Part shown: in pieces, positions 8,434 to 17,079 of the stretch | Position numbering within the stretch: the first letter of the stretch is position 1 | Layout of the letters: the number at the start of each line of letters is the position of its first letter | From: Sediminibacillus albus | GTDB lineage: Bacteria; Bacillota; Bacilli; Bacillales; Amphibacillaceae | Direction of reading: 5' to 3' | DNA length: 64,000 nucleotides | Assembly: GCF_900101125.1 (NCBI RefSeq) | Contig: NZ_FNFL01000001.1 | Location: 124,001-188,000 of the forward strand | The notes under the pieces: model-generated | Database searches by the model: none | What the model saw: only the letters and a program-made list of their open reading frames with translations | What the model was told of the DNA's origin: nothing | Translations under genes and position numbers: made by a program

Positions 8434-8880
8434 ATGGAAAAGACTTTTATTATGGTAAAACCCGATGGTGTACAACGTGATTTAATTGGCCAGATAGTGG
8501 AAAGATTTGAGAAAAAAGGATTTCAGTTGAATGCCGCAAAATTAATGCTGATAACGGAAGAGTTAGCAGAGAAACATTACGGGGAACATAAAGGAAAACC
8601 TTTTTTTAATGATTTAGTGTCATTTATTACATCCGGACCAGTATTTGCGATGGTTTGGCAGGGAGAAAACGTGATAGCTTCAGCCCGCCAAATGATGGGC
8701 AAGACAAATCCTCAGGATGCGTTACCTGGTACGATTAGAGGAGATTTTGGCGTTACAGTCGGAAAGAATATTATCCATGGCTCTGATTCCCCAGAAAGCG
8801 CAGACAGAGAAATAGCATTGTTTTTCGAGAAGGAAGAGATTCTATCATACGATAAAGCCAACCAAGGCTGGCTTTACTAA
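8434..8880 (+). CDS. ndk: Nucleoside diphosphate kinase
   Basis: Ndk moves the gamma-phosphate of ATP to other nucleoside diphosphates through a phosphohistidine. The 148 residues match B. subtilis Ndk. The catalytic histidine lies in NIIHGSDS (near residue 115), and the ATP-binding N-terminus [13 protein letters not shown] is intact. ATG 8434 was chosen because AGAGGTGG at 8421-8428 is correctly spaced; the GTG at 8425 is part of that site. Confidence 0.97.
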   Translation: MEKTFIMVKPDGVQRDLIGQIVERFEKKGFQLNAAKLMLITEELAEKHYGEHKGKPFFNDLVSFITSGPVFAMVWQGENVIASARQMMGKTNPQDALPGTIRGDFGVTVGKNIIHGSDSPESADREIALFFEKEEILSYDKANQGWLY

Positions 8881-8884
8881 TTTT

Positions 8885-8922
8885 ATTCCCCTCATTCTAT
8901 AATGAATGTGGGGAATTTTTTA
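8885..8922 (+). terminator. Terminator of ndk
   Basis: ATTCCCC at 8885-8891 pairs with GGGGAAT near 8910-8916, with an inner TCATT/AATGA pairing, followed by TTTTTT. Confidence 0.8.
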
Positions 8923-9041
8923 CAGGAAAAAAGCGTCCGGCAGCGATAATATTTTTTTGAATTAACAAAATTATTATTTACTTATTTGGCTTTATTCATT
9001 AGGATTAGTACTAACATGGATTCTGAAAGAGGAGAAATTGA

Positions 9042-9812
9042 ATGACAGACTATCAAGAGTTTATTGCATTGGTTTATAAGAAAACAGGATTGGACTTAAA
9101 TCTTTACAAGGAAGTACAAATGAAAAGAAGGCTGAATACGTTAAGGGAAAAAAGGGGATATCAGGATTTTGTCGCTTACTATCATGCTTTATCCTCTGAT
9201 AATATGTTATTAAAGGAATTTCTTGATAGAGTGACGATCAATGTGTCTGAATTTTACCGAAATTATGCAAGGTGGGAAGTACTAGAAAAAAAGATTCTTC
9301 CAAATCTATTAAAAAAGAAAAAGAAGTTAAAGATTTGGAGCGCCGCCTGCTCAACCGGCGAAGAACCTTATACTTTGGCGATGATCATGCATCAGTATGT
9401 GAATCCCTCTGATATAAATATTGTGGCAACCGATCTTGATGAGTCAGTCATCGAACGGGCGAAAACGGGAATTTATCCTGAGAGGGCTTTAAAGGAAGTT
9501 CCTGCACCGGTAAGAAAGAAGTTCTTTAAGCAAGAAGGCCCGTTCTATAAAGTGGAAGATAGCGTAAAGCAATGCGTGACATTTAAAAAACATAACTTAT
9601 TATCAGATGGATTTGAGTCTAATTTCGATTTAATTGTGTGTAGAAATGTATTGATATATTTTACAGAAACTGCAAAACAAGAAATATATCATAAGTTCAG
9701 CAATTCATTAAATAACCAGGGGATATTTTTTGTAGGGAGCACGGAACAAATTTTTCATCCTGATCAGTATGGTTTCGAGGTAATCGATAACTTTTTTTAT
9801 CAAAAAAAATAG
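9042..9812 (+). CDS. cheR: Chemotaxis protein methyltransferase CheR
   Basis: CheR methylates glutamates on chemoreceptors with S-adenosylmethionine during adaptation. The 256-residue protein has the N-terminal helical CheR domain (residues about 1-75) and a C-terminal methyltransferase domain with IWSAACSTGEEPYTLAM as the SAM-binding loop and CRNVLIYF as the second signature. Start ATG 9042 follows GAGGAGA. It lies between ndk and aroC as in B. subtilis. No other motility gene is in the window. Confidence 0.95.
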   Translation: MTDYQEFIALVYKKTGLDLNLYKEVQMKRRLNTLREKRGYQDFVAYYHALSSDNMLLKEFLDRVTINVSEFYRNYARWEVLEKKILPNLLKKKKKLKIWSAACSTGEEPYTLAMIMHQYVNPSDINIVATDLDESVIERAKTGIYPERALKEVPAPVRKKFFKQEGPFYKVEDSVKQCVTFKKHNLLSDGFESNFDLIVCRNVLIYFTETAKQEIYHKFSNSLNNQGIFFVGSTEQIFHPDQYGFEVIDNFFYQKK

Positions 9813-9824
9813 CCAGCAAAGAAT

Positions 9825-9857
9825 AGGCGTTCCTTGTTTAACAGGGAACGCCTTTGA
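9825..9857 (+). terminator. Hairpin after cheR
   Basis: AGGCGTTCC at 9825-9833 is the exact complement of GGAACGCCT at 9845-9853. The T-run behind it is short (TTTG). Confidence 0.65.
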
Positions 9858-9973
9858 ATTTAACAACTATTTTTAAAAAACAGATATGTAAGCGTTTACC
9901 TTAATTTAGATGCCCACACAGGCTGGAAGGTATGATATAGTAGTACAAAATTAATGTATATGGAGGTATATTC

Positions 9974-11140
9974 ATGCGCTATTTAACCGCTGGAGAATCA
10001 CACGGCAAACAATTAACTACAATAGTTGAAGGAATTCCTGCTTTAATGCCTTTAACGAAAGAAAACATTAATGAATCATTACTGCGAAGGCAAAAAGGGC
10101 ATGGACGAGGAAAAAGAATGCAGATTGAAAAAGACCTCGTAGAACTTGCTGGCGGTGTGCGGCACGGGTATACCCTAGGTTCACCAATCGCTATGGTTAT
10201 ACATAATGATGACTTTAAGCACTGGGAAGATATCATGGGAGAAGATCCATTTCCAGAAGACCAAAAAATAAGAAGGACTGTTACAAGGCCAAGACCGGGC
10301 CATGCTGATTTAAATGGTGCCATGAAATATGGCCATAGAGATATAAGAAATGTGCTGGAGCGTTCCTCGGCAAGGGAAACGGCTGCACGTGTTGCAGCTG
10401 GAGCTGTCGCCAAAACGCTGCTGGCACAGCTGGATATAAAAATCATTGGATATGTGCGCGAAATTGCCGGCATCATAGCAGAAGAAAATATGGAAATGCC
10501 GATACAGGAAAGAATGGAAATATCAGAAGCATCTCCTGTCCGCAGCTTGGATGCTGACGCGGGGCAAAAAATGATGGATGCCATTGACCAGGCAAAAAAA
10601 GAGGGCGATTCCATTGGGGGCGTCGTAGAGGTATATATAGAAGGCATGCCTGCAGGGATAGGTTCTTATGTACACTATGATCAAAAGCTAGATGGCAGGA
10701 TTGCCGGAAGTGTCGCCAGTATCAACGCATTCAAAGGAGTCGAATTTGGCATTGGCTTTGAAGCAGCCCGCAAGAATGGCAGCCAGGTTCACGATGAAAT
10801 TGCCTGGGATAAGGAAAAAGGATACTACCGAAAGACAAACAGATTAGGTGGATTCGAGGGGGGAATGACTACAGGGATGCCTATTGTCGTCAAAGGAGTC
10901 ATGAAACCTATCCCAACACTTTATAAGCCCTTGCAAAGTGTGGATATCGAAACAAAAGAGCCTTTTTCCGCAAGTATCGAGCGTTCTGATTCCTGTGCTG
11001 TACCTGCAGCGGCTGTAGTAATGGAGCATGTGGTGGCTTTTGAACTGGCTAAGTCGTTATTAGAGCAGTTCCCCCATGATCAATTTCCGAAATTAAAAGA
11101 AGCATTAGATAGCTACCGGGAAGAAATAAGGAGCTTTTAA
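9974..11140 (+). CDS. aroC: Chorismate synthase
   Basis: This enzyme converts EPSP to chorismate using reduced FMN (the gene is called aroF in B. subtilis). The 388 residues match the family. Signatures visible are the N-terminal [35 protein letters not shown] with the catalytic histidine, and [14 protein letters not shown]. Start ATG 9974 follows TGGAGGTATAT. It heads the aroC-aroB-aroH-hisC-tyrA-aroA run. The 115 bases upstream show no clear -35/-10 pair. Confidence 0.97.
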   Translation: MRYLTAGESHGKQLTTIVEGIPALMPLTKENINESLLRRQKGHGRGKRMQIEKDLVELAGGVRHGYTLGSPIAMVIHNDDFKHWEDIMGEDPFPEDQKIRRTVTRPRPGHADLNGAMKYGHRDIRNVLERSSARETAARVAAGAVAKTLLAQLDIKIIGYVREIAGIIAEENMEMPIQERMEISEASPVRSLDADAGQKMMDAIDQAKKEGDSIGGVVEVYIEGMPAGIGSYVHYDQKLDGRIAGSVASINAFKGVEFGIGFEAARKNGSQVHDEIAWDKEKGYYRKTNRLGGFEGGMTTGMPIVVKGVMKPIPTLYKPLQSVDIETKEPFSASIERSDSCAVPAAAVVMEHVVAFELAKSLLEQFPHDQFPKLKEALDSYREEIRSF

Positions 11141-12220
11141 ATGGATTCAATTACGATTCATACGAGCACGAACCAATACCAAGTCCATATCGGGCAGAAA
11201 ATCCGCCACAAGGTTCCAGTGTTTTTAAGTAAGCATTATCCATCCATCCTGATTATTACCGATTCGGTTGTTGCAGATTTATATCTAGAGGATGTTAAAC
11301 GCTCCTTTTCATCCGAACAGCAAATCTTTACAGCAATTGTTCCGGCTGGAGAAGCTTCTAAAAACAAGGATTGTTTTTTTGATTTAATCACTAAATGCAT
11401 TGATAGCAGCTTGGATAGACACTCACTGATAATCGCTCTTGGTGGAGGAGTTGTCGGCGATTTGGCTGGGTTTGTTGCTGCATCTTATATGCGGGGGATT
11501 GATTATGTTCAAATTCCTACTACTTTGTTGGCCCATGACAGCAGTGTGGGCGGAAAGGTAGCTATTAACCACCCGCAAGGGAAAAACCTTATTGGCAGTT
11601 TCTATCCTCCGCAGGCAGTTGTGTATGATGTCGAAACGCTATATACACTACCTGAACAAGAGATCCGGTCAGGTTATGCAGAAATCATTAAACATGGATT
11701 GATAAGCGATGAAGTATATTTTGAAGATATCATCCAGAATGGCAGTATAAATAAACTATCTAATTCGATATTAATGGACCATTTGCTTAAAGGGATCGCC
11801 GTCAAAGCAGAAATAGTCGAAAAAGACGAAAAGGAAAGCGGACAGAGACAGTATCTAAATCTTGGCCATACTTTAGGCCACGCAATAGAAGCAGAGCTAG
11901 GGTATGGAGCTATTACCCATGGTGAGGCTGTAGCGATTGGGTTGTTGTTTGCTATGAAAGTCAGTGAAACAGTATATAGTGAAGATTTTCCTTATCAGCG
12001 ATTGAAAAATTGGATGAAGAAAAACAACTATCCACTCACGGTTACTGGACTTGATGAACAAGCACTTATCGGCAGGATGAAAAAAGATAAAAAGTCTAAA
12101 AACCAAAAGGTACAAATGGTACTGTTAAAAAGCATCGGAAAGCCATGTGTCCACGAAGTAGATGATAGATTACTTATGGAATTGCTTCATAAATTTCTGA
12201 GAGAGTTGGTGAATCATTGA
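11141..12220 (+). CDS. aroB: 3-dehydroquinate synthase
   Basis: AroB cyclises DAHP to 3-dehydroquinate using NAD+ and a divalent metal. The 359-residue protein contains the NAD-binding ALGGGVVGDLAGFVAASYMR, the PTTLLAHDSSVGGK loop, and the metal ligands in GYAEIIKHG, LNLGHTLGHAIE and THGEAVAIG. Its ATG follows the aroC TAA without a gap, and the ribosome site (AAGGAG) lies inside aroC, so the two are translationally linked. Confidence 0.97.
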   Translation: MDSITIHTSTNQYQVHIGQKIRHKVPVFLSKHYPSILIITDSVVADLYLEDVKRSFSSEQQIFTAIVPAGEASKNKDCFFDLITKCIDSSLDRHSLIIALGGGVVGDLAGFVAASYMRGIDYVQIPTTLLAHDSSVGGKVAINHPQGKNLIGSFYPPQAVVYDVETLYTLPEQEIRSGYAEIIKHGLISDEVYFEDIIQNGSINKLSNSILMDHLLKGIAVKAEIVEKDEKESGQRQYLNLGHTLGHAIEAELGYGAITHGEAVAIGLLFAMKVSETVYSEDFPYQRLKNWMKKNNYPLTVTGLDEQALIGRMKKDKKSKNQKVQMVLLKSIGKPCVHEVDDRLLMELLHKFLRELVNH

Positions 12221-12579
12221 TCAGAGGTATTCGGGGAGCGACAACAGTATCAACAAATGCATCAGCAGAAATTATAGACAACACCCAGGCGCTGGTTGAG
12301 GAAATGGCTGAAGCAAATTCCATCCGGCCGGAAAGTATTGCTACCGTGCTGATTTCTGTAACTGCTGATATTGACGCTGACTTTCCTGCCAAGGCATTGA
12401 GAAATATAGAGGGTTGGAAATACGTGCCAGTCATGTGTATGAAAGAAATAGATGTACCAGGTAGTTTGGAAAAGTGTATTCGGGTTATGATGACAGTTAA
12501 TTGTGAACAAGCACAGCAGGATGTCAAGCATATATATCATCAGGAAGCGGTGAAACTGAGACCTGATTTATTGCGTTGA
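12217..12579 (+). CDS. aroH: Chorismate mutase, AroH type
   Basis: A monofunctional AroH-fold chorismate mutase (120 residues) that rearranges chorismate to prephenate. IRGIRGATTV at the start carries the active-site Arg7-type residue, and CMKEIDVPGSLEKCIRV is the conserved C-terminal segment with the catalytic arginine (R90-type). The TTG start overlaps the aroB stop by four bases (TTGA). In B. subtilis the trp operon follows this gene; here hisC does. Confidence 0.95.
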   Translation: MIRGIRGATTVSTNASAEIIDNTQALVEEMAEANSIRPESIATVLISVTADIDADFPAKALRNIEGWKYVPVMCMKEIDVPGSLEKCIRVMMTVNCEQAQQDVKHIYHQEAVKLRPDLLR

Positions 12580-12594
12580 AAGGAGTTAATAGGG

Positions 12595-13701
12595 ATGTTG
12601 GCAAAAGAAGTTTTTAAAGGAATGGCCCCATACAAGCCGGGTAAACAGATAGAGGATGTAAAGGCAGAATTCGGTCTTGATCGAATAGTAAAGCTAGCAT
12701 CCAATGAGAATCCATTCGGGTTTTCGCCTAAAGTAAAACAAGCTTTGCCGAAACTGATTGAAAATCTCGAAATTTATCCGGATGGATACTCCACAGTACT
12801 AAGGGCTGAACTTGCCGCCAAACTTGGCGTTCAAGGCGATCAATTAGTGTTTGGGTGCGGCTCCGACGAGATAGTGGAAATCATTTGCCGTACATTTCTT
12901 GATGAAGGAACAAATACGATCATGGCGACCCCTACTTTTCCACAATATAAACATAATGCATTAATAGAAGGAGCCGAAATAAAAGAGGTTCCTCTTATAA
13001 ATGGTTATCATGACCTGGAAGGAATGTTAAAAGAAATTGACGAGCAGACAAAAATTTTGTGGCTGTGTTCCCCTAACAATCCAACAGGCTCATTGATAAA
13101 CAAAGAGCAATTCGATTATGTGATGGATCACTGTCCCAACGATGTGCTGGTAGTTGTTGATGAAGCTTATTATGAATATATTGAGACGGAGGATGTCCCT
13201 GATACTGTTAAGGAAATAGAGAATTACCCCAATTTATTAGTTTTGAGGACTTTTTCTAAGGCATATGGCCTGGCAGGCTTGAGAATTGGTTACGGGATTG
13301 CAAGGGAAGAAATCACTACACTTTTAAATATCACAAGAGGCCCCTTCAATACCACATCAACAGCACAGAAAGCTGCCTTGATTGCATTAAAAGACCAGCA
13401 ATTTTTAGAAGAATCTTTAGCCAGGAATGTGGAGAATAAACATCAGTTTATGGATTTTTGTACGAAAAATGGCTTGCCTTTTTATGATTCGGAAACGAAC
13501 TTTTTATTTGTCCAGTTACCTGTGAGCGGAGACCAGATGTTTGAATATTTGTTAACTAAAGGATTTATCGTAAGGTCAGGTGAGGCTCTCGGCCACCCCT
13601 TCGGCATTAGAGTAACCATTGGCGCGAGTGAGGATATGAAACAACTGGAATCTCTGATGAGCAGCTACTTAACCGCTATTAAAGAAGGAAAAGCTCAGTG
13701 A
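12595..13701 (+). CDS. hisC: Histidinol-phosphate / aromatic aminotransferase
   Basis: A class I/II PLP aminotransferase of 368 residues. In Bacillus this hisC copy within the aromatic cluster works in both histidine synthesis and Phe/Tyr transamination. SNENPFG near residue 37, SPNNPTG, DEAYYEY and the PLP-lysine context FSKAYGLAGLRIGYG mark the family. Start ATG 12595 is 15 bases after aroH and preceded by AAAGGAG. Its last four bases overlap tyrA. Confidence 0.96.
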   Translation: MLAKEVFKGMAPYKPGKQIEDVKAEFGLDRIVKLASNENPFGFSPKVKQALPKLIENLEIYPDGYSTVLRAELAAKLGVQGDQLVFGCGSDEIVEIICRTFLDEGTNTIMATPTFPQYKHNALIEGAEIKEVPLINGYHDLEGMLKEIDEQTKILWLCSPNNPTGSLINKEQFDYVMDHCPNDVLVVVDEAYYEYIETEDVPDTVKEIENYPNLLVLRTFSKAYGLAGLRIGYGIAREEITTLLNITRGPFNTTSTAQKAALIALKDQQFLEESLARNVENKHQFMDFCTKNGLPFYDSETNFLFVQLPVSGDQMFEYLLTKGFIVRSGEALGHPFGIRVTIGASEDMKQLESLMSSYLTAIKEGKAQ

Positions 13702-14798
13702 AGAAAACTGTGGTTATAGCGGGATTGGGTTTGATTGGGGGCTCATTAGCATTAAGCATTAAGCAGACTGGACAGTATTATATCGTTGGATACGATGTGA
13801 ACAATTCTACGCTTGATTATTGTTTGAAAAACGAAATTATCGATAAGGCTGCGGGAAGTTTTGCAGGTGCAGTGAAAGAAGCTGATTATGTTATATTAGC
13901 TGCTCCTGTTTCCAAGACCATAGAACTTATCGAGCAATTAAACGGGATTGAAGTAAATAAACCGATCACGGTCACAGATGTATCATCTGTTAAACAACCG
14001 ATCATGGAAGCGGCTGGGCGTTTGGATGCTGACTTTATTCACTTTATCGGCGGCCATCCAATGGCCGGTTCCCACAAAAAAGGGATAGAGGCCGCCAAAG
14101 AGCACTTGTTTGAAAATGCTATTTATGTACTTACCCCAATGCGGAATTGCTCCACAGGCATTGTGGAAGATTTGAAAGAAGTGTTAAGAGGTACGAAAAG
14201 CAAGTTTATGATCCTTGACCCTGCAGCACATGACGAAATGACTAGTGTTATTTCGCATTTTCCGCATTTAATTGCATCTTCCCTGGTCCATCAGGCGAAA
14301 AGCTGGCAAAAAACTCACGCTTTTATTCCTAAGCTGGCTGCGGGGGGATTTCGTGATATCACCCGTATCGCTTCGAGTAATCCTGAAATGTGGCAGGATA
14401 TTTTCTTTCATAACAAAAAAGGAATGGCCCGTCTGCTCGATGATTGGATAACGGAAATGAGTACTTTAAAAAGTCTGTTGGAAACAGGGGACAAGGCATC
14501 GATGTTCCAGTACCTGGAGCAAGCCAAGGAATACCGGGACGGATTAGGGCCAAAAAGCAAGGGGGCTATTCCCTCTTTTTACGATTTATACGTGGATATT
14601 CGTGATCAACCCGGAGCTTTGTTAAAAGTAATAGAATTACTTGCTGGAGAACAAATAAGCATTAATAATATAGAAATTTTGGAAATAAGAGAAGGTATAA
14701 CCGGTGCCTTAAGGGTAAGTTTTCAAGACAAGCAAGCCCAACAGGCTAGTGAGCGGATTTTATTCAGAAATGGCTATGAAACCACAATACAAGAATAA
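13698..14798 (+). CDS. tyrA: Prephenate dehydrogenase with ACT domain
   Basis: TyrA oxidatively decarboxylates prephenate to 4-hydroxyphenylpyruvate for tyrosine. The NAD-binding loop GLGLIGGSLAL occupies residues 9-19, followed by the catalytic helical domain with GGHPMAGSHKKGIEAA. Residues about 295-366 form an ACT domain (VDIRDQPGALLKVIELLA...), which usually binds the feedback amino acid. The GTG start overlaps the hisC stop (GTGA), which points to coupled translation. Confidence 0.96.
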   Translation: MKKTVVIAGLGLIGGSLALSIKQTGQYYIVGYDVNNSTLDYCLKNEIIDKAAGSFAGAVKEADYVILAAPVSKTIELIEQLNGIEVNKPITVTDVSSVKQPIMEAAGRLDADFIHFIGGHPMAGSHKKGIEAAKEHLFENAIYVLTPMRNCSTGIVEDLKEVLRGTKSKFMILDPAAHDEMTSVISHFPHLIASSLVHQAKSWQKTHAFIPKLAAGGFRDITRIASSNPEMWQDIFFHNKKGMARLLDDWITEMSTLKSLLETGDKASMFQYLEQAKEYRDGLGPKSKGAIPSFYDLYVDIRDQPGALLKVIELLAGEQISINNIEILEIREGITGALRVSFQDKQAQQASERILFRNGYETTIQE

Positions 14799-14812
14799 AG
14801 GGGACAAGGCAG

Positions 14813-16111
14813 ATGTCGAAGAAAGTATTGGAGCCGTTAAAATCTTCGTTATCGGGAGAATTGACGGTGCCCGGGGATAAATCAATTTCTCATCGGGCAG
14901 TTATTTTCGGTTCACTGGCAGAAGGAACCACAGAGATCACCCATTTTTTAGATGGGGAAGATTGTATGCGGACGATCGATGCTTTTCGGGCTATGGGCGT
15001 AGAAATCGAAAAGGATAACCAAAAAATTGTGGTTCACGGACAAGGTATTAGTTCTCTTGCGGAACCTGAACAACCAATAAACCTGGGGAATTCAGGAACG
15101 ACTGCCAGACTGTTATTGGGGGTTCTTTCAGGCCTCCCTCATCATTTTGTCGTTTACGGGGATGAATCTTTATCAAGACGCCCGATGGATAGAGTCTCCA
15201 TTCCTTTGCGGAAAATGGGCGCAGAAATAGACGGACGCGAAAATGGGCGTTTGCTGCCGTTGGCAGTCAGGGGTGGGAGTTTACAGAATATTGCCTATGA
15301 GACCCCTGTTAAAAGTGCTCAAGTAAAATCAGCTGTTCTGCTGGCGGGACTGCTTGCAGAAGGAACAACGACGGTTACCGAAAAAACGACCACAAGGGAT
15401 CATACGGAGACAATGCTCAGAGGATTCGGCGGGGAAATTACTAAACAAGGGGATGTAATCTCCATTACCGGCCGTCAATCCTTGAAAGCAGCGAAAGTGG
15501 AGGTTCCAGGTGATATTTCTTCGGCAGCTTTTTTCCTGGCAGCAGGAACGCTGGTACCAGGAAGTAAACTGATTCTTAAAAAAGTCGGGTTAAACCCGAC
15601 TCGTACCGGGATGCTTGATGTACTAACAGACATGGGAGCAAGGCTGGACATAATCAATCAGCGTACAGTCGGTGGGGAAGCTATTGGTGATATCCTCGTG
15701 GAATATTCCTCCTTGAAAGGAACGACGATAGAAGGAGAGATAATTCCCCGTCTCATTGACGAACTGCCGATTGTTGCATTATTGGCAAGCCGAGCGGAAG
15801 GCGAAACAATCATCCGTGATGCCGAGGAACTCCGGTATAAGGAAACGGACCGAATAGCTGCTGTTGTAGACACACTTGCCAGCTTAGGTGCTGATATATC
15901 TGCAACAGAGGATGGCATGGTCATAAATGGTGGAAGTTCTCTCAGGGGAGCTGTAGTTGACTCGTATGGAGACCATAGAATCGGAATGATGATTGCCATT
16001 GCTTCGCTAATCGCTAGCGGACAAGTAGTTCTTACCAACCATTCTTGCATAGGGATTTCTTATCCTGATTTTTTCGCAGACCTGCAAAAAATCTCGACAA
16101 ATCTATCATAG
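14813..16111 (+). CDS. aroA: 3-phosphoshikimate 1-carboxyvinyltransferase
   Basis: EPSP synthase joins shikimate 3-phosphate and phosphoenolpyruvate (aroE in B. subtilis). The 432 residues have the expected two-domain repeat. GDKSISHRAVIFGSLAEG near residues 21-38, LGNSGTTARLLLG and RYKETDRI are the substrate-binding signatures. The glyphosate-site loop reads NLGNSGTTAR. The gene is the last of the aromatic cluster and lies 15 bases behind tyrA. Confidence 0.97.
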   Translation: MSKKVLEPLKSSLSGELTVPGDKSISHRAVIFGSLAEGTTEITHFLDGEDCMRTIDAFRAMGVEIEKDNQKIVVHGQGISSLAEPEQPINLGNSGTTARLLLGVLSGLPHHFVVYGDESLSRRPMDRVSIPLRKMGAEIDGRENGRLLPLAVRGGSLQNIAYETPVKSAQVKSAVLLAGLLAEGTTTVTEKTTTRDHTETMLRGFGGEITKQGDVISITGRQSLKAAKVEVPGDISSAAFFLAAGTLVPGSKLILKKVGLNPTRTGMLDVLTDMGARLDIINQRTVGGEAIGDILVEYSSLKGTTIEGEIIPRLIDELPIVALLASRAEGETIIRDAEELRYKETDRIAAVVDTLASLGADISATEDGMVINGGSSLRGAVVDSYGDHRIGMMIAIASLIASGQVVLTNHSCIGISYPDFFADLQKISTNLS

Positions 16112-16162
16112 ATTAATCAAAACCTTCATAGCTTGTACAAATCCATAAGGAGGAGTACGGCT

Positions 16163-17044
16163 ATGGGGGTTTATTATTTTTATAGTGAATTCTTTTTTGA
16201 CGAAAATTCCTGGAATACACAAAGTGTAAGTGTCGAAAATGAGAAGTTCGCCCGCGAGCTTTGCGGTAAAGGGAATGCAATGGAACTGAATACAGACCAT
16301 TTTTGGGTTGGCCCTGGCAAGGTTTATTTAGATTATGAGGAACCCGTTTATTACCAGACTTCCCCGGAAAACACCATAAAAAAATTCATTTATCGCGGAT
16401 GTACCCTGCTGCTTTGCCAGATGCCGGTTTTGAGCCATACAAATTACAAAGAAAAATTTAACCAGTTCAAGAAGCAATTATCGGGGATGGCGATTGACTA
16501 TATGATTGTTCCTAGACTTCCGGTATCTATCCTTAAGCCAGACCTTGTCAGGTATTTTGGAAGAAAAAGACTTCCATTTATTCTTTTGGATGCCAATAAT
16601 GAACAAGAGCTTAAAGAAGTTAAATGGGAGTGGATCCAACAAGCCCAGGGATTAACACAAATACCGCTTTTATTAGTTACCGAAGTGCAAACCAAGAATG
16701 AAAATAAAAAAATTGCCGGTACATGGGAGTCTATCGTTGAAACTTATGGAATTTTCACTATTATAGAAAGCTCTTTAGCCGTTCCCCTTTCAAAAAATAT
16801 GCTTAAAATGACAGGAATATCTCCCTATAAAGGCGAAATATTAGCACAGGCAAGTGCTGATTATAATCTTTATTTGCAGCATAAAGTCCAATCCATTGAT
16901 GAACAGCCTGAATTCAGATATCATAAAGCTATTCCGGAGGTTACAGTTGCCAAAGGAAGAGTTATTAAAGTAAACCATATCATACAGTGCCTGGAAGGGA
17001 GTGGATCTTATACACATGTTTCCATCCCCAGGCATTTCATATAA
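16163..17044 (+). CDS. Dihydroorotase-like protein lacking metal ligands
   Basis: A 293-residue protein I cannot name. GPGKVYLDYE (about 43-52), the segment ENTIKKFIYRGCTLLLCQMP, and a C-terminal ISPYKGEILAQASADYNLYL followed by VTVAKGRVIKV line up with the composite-domain framework of cyclic amidohydrolases (dihydroorotase, allantoinase). The usual D-x-H-x-H metal motif is replaced by LDYE, and no HxH is present, so the family link implies a non-catalytic relative. ATG 16163 was chosen for AAGGAGGAG at 16147-16155. It lies between aroA and ypiA, an unusual place for such a gene. Confidence 0.5.
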   Translation: MGVYYFYSEFFFDENSWNTQSVSVENEKFARELCGKGNAMELNTDHFWVGPGKVYLDYEEPVYYQTSPENTIKKFIYRGCTLLLCQMPVLSHTNYKEKFNQFKKQLSGMAIDYMIVPRLPVSILKPDLVRYFGRKRLPFILLDANNEQELKEVKWEWIQQAQGLTQIPLLLVTEVQTKNENKKIAGTWESIVETYGIFTIIESSLAVPLSKNMLKMTGISPYKGEILAQASADYNLYLQHKVQSIDEQPEFRYHKAIPEVTVAKGRVIKVNHIIQCLEGSGSYTHVSIPRHFI

Positions 17045-17079
17045 TCGGGTTTAGAGCTGTTTAGAAAGGATGACTGAGA

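Noticed and set aside
9858-9973. Promoter with TATGAT at 9931-9936 before aroC
   Set aside because: The sequence 17 bases upstream does not resemble a -35 and no extended -10 TG is present, so it was not listed as a promoter.
9979-10647. 222-residue minus-strand frame opposite chorismate synthase
   Set aside because: Serine/proline-rich shadow of aroC with no ribosome site; aroC is unambiguous.
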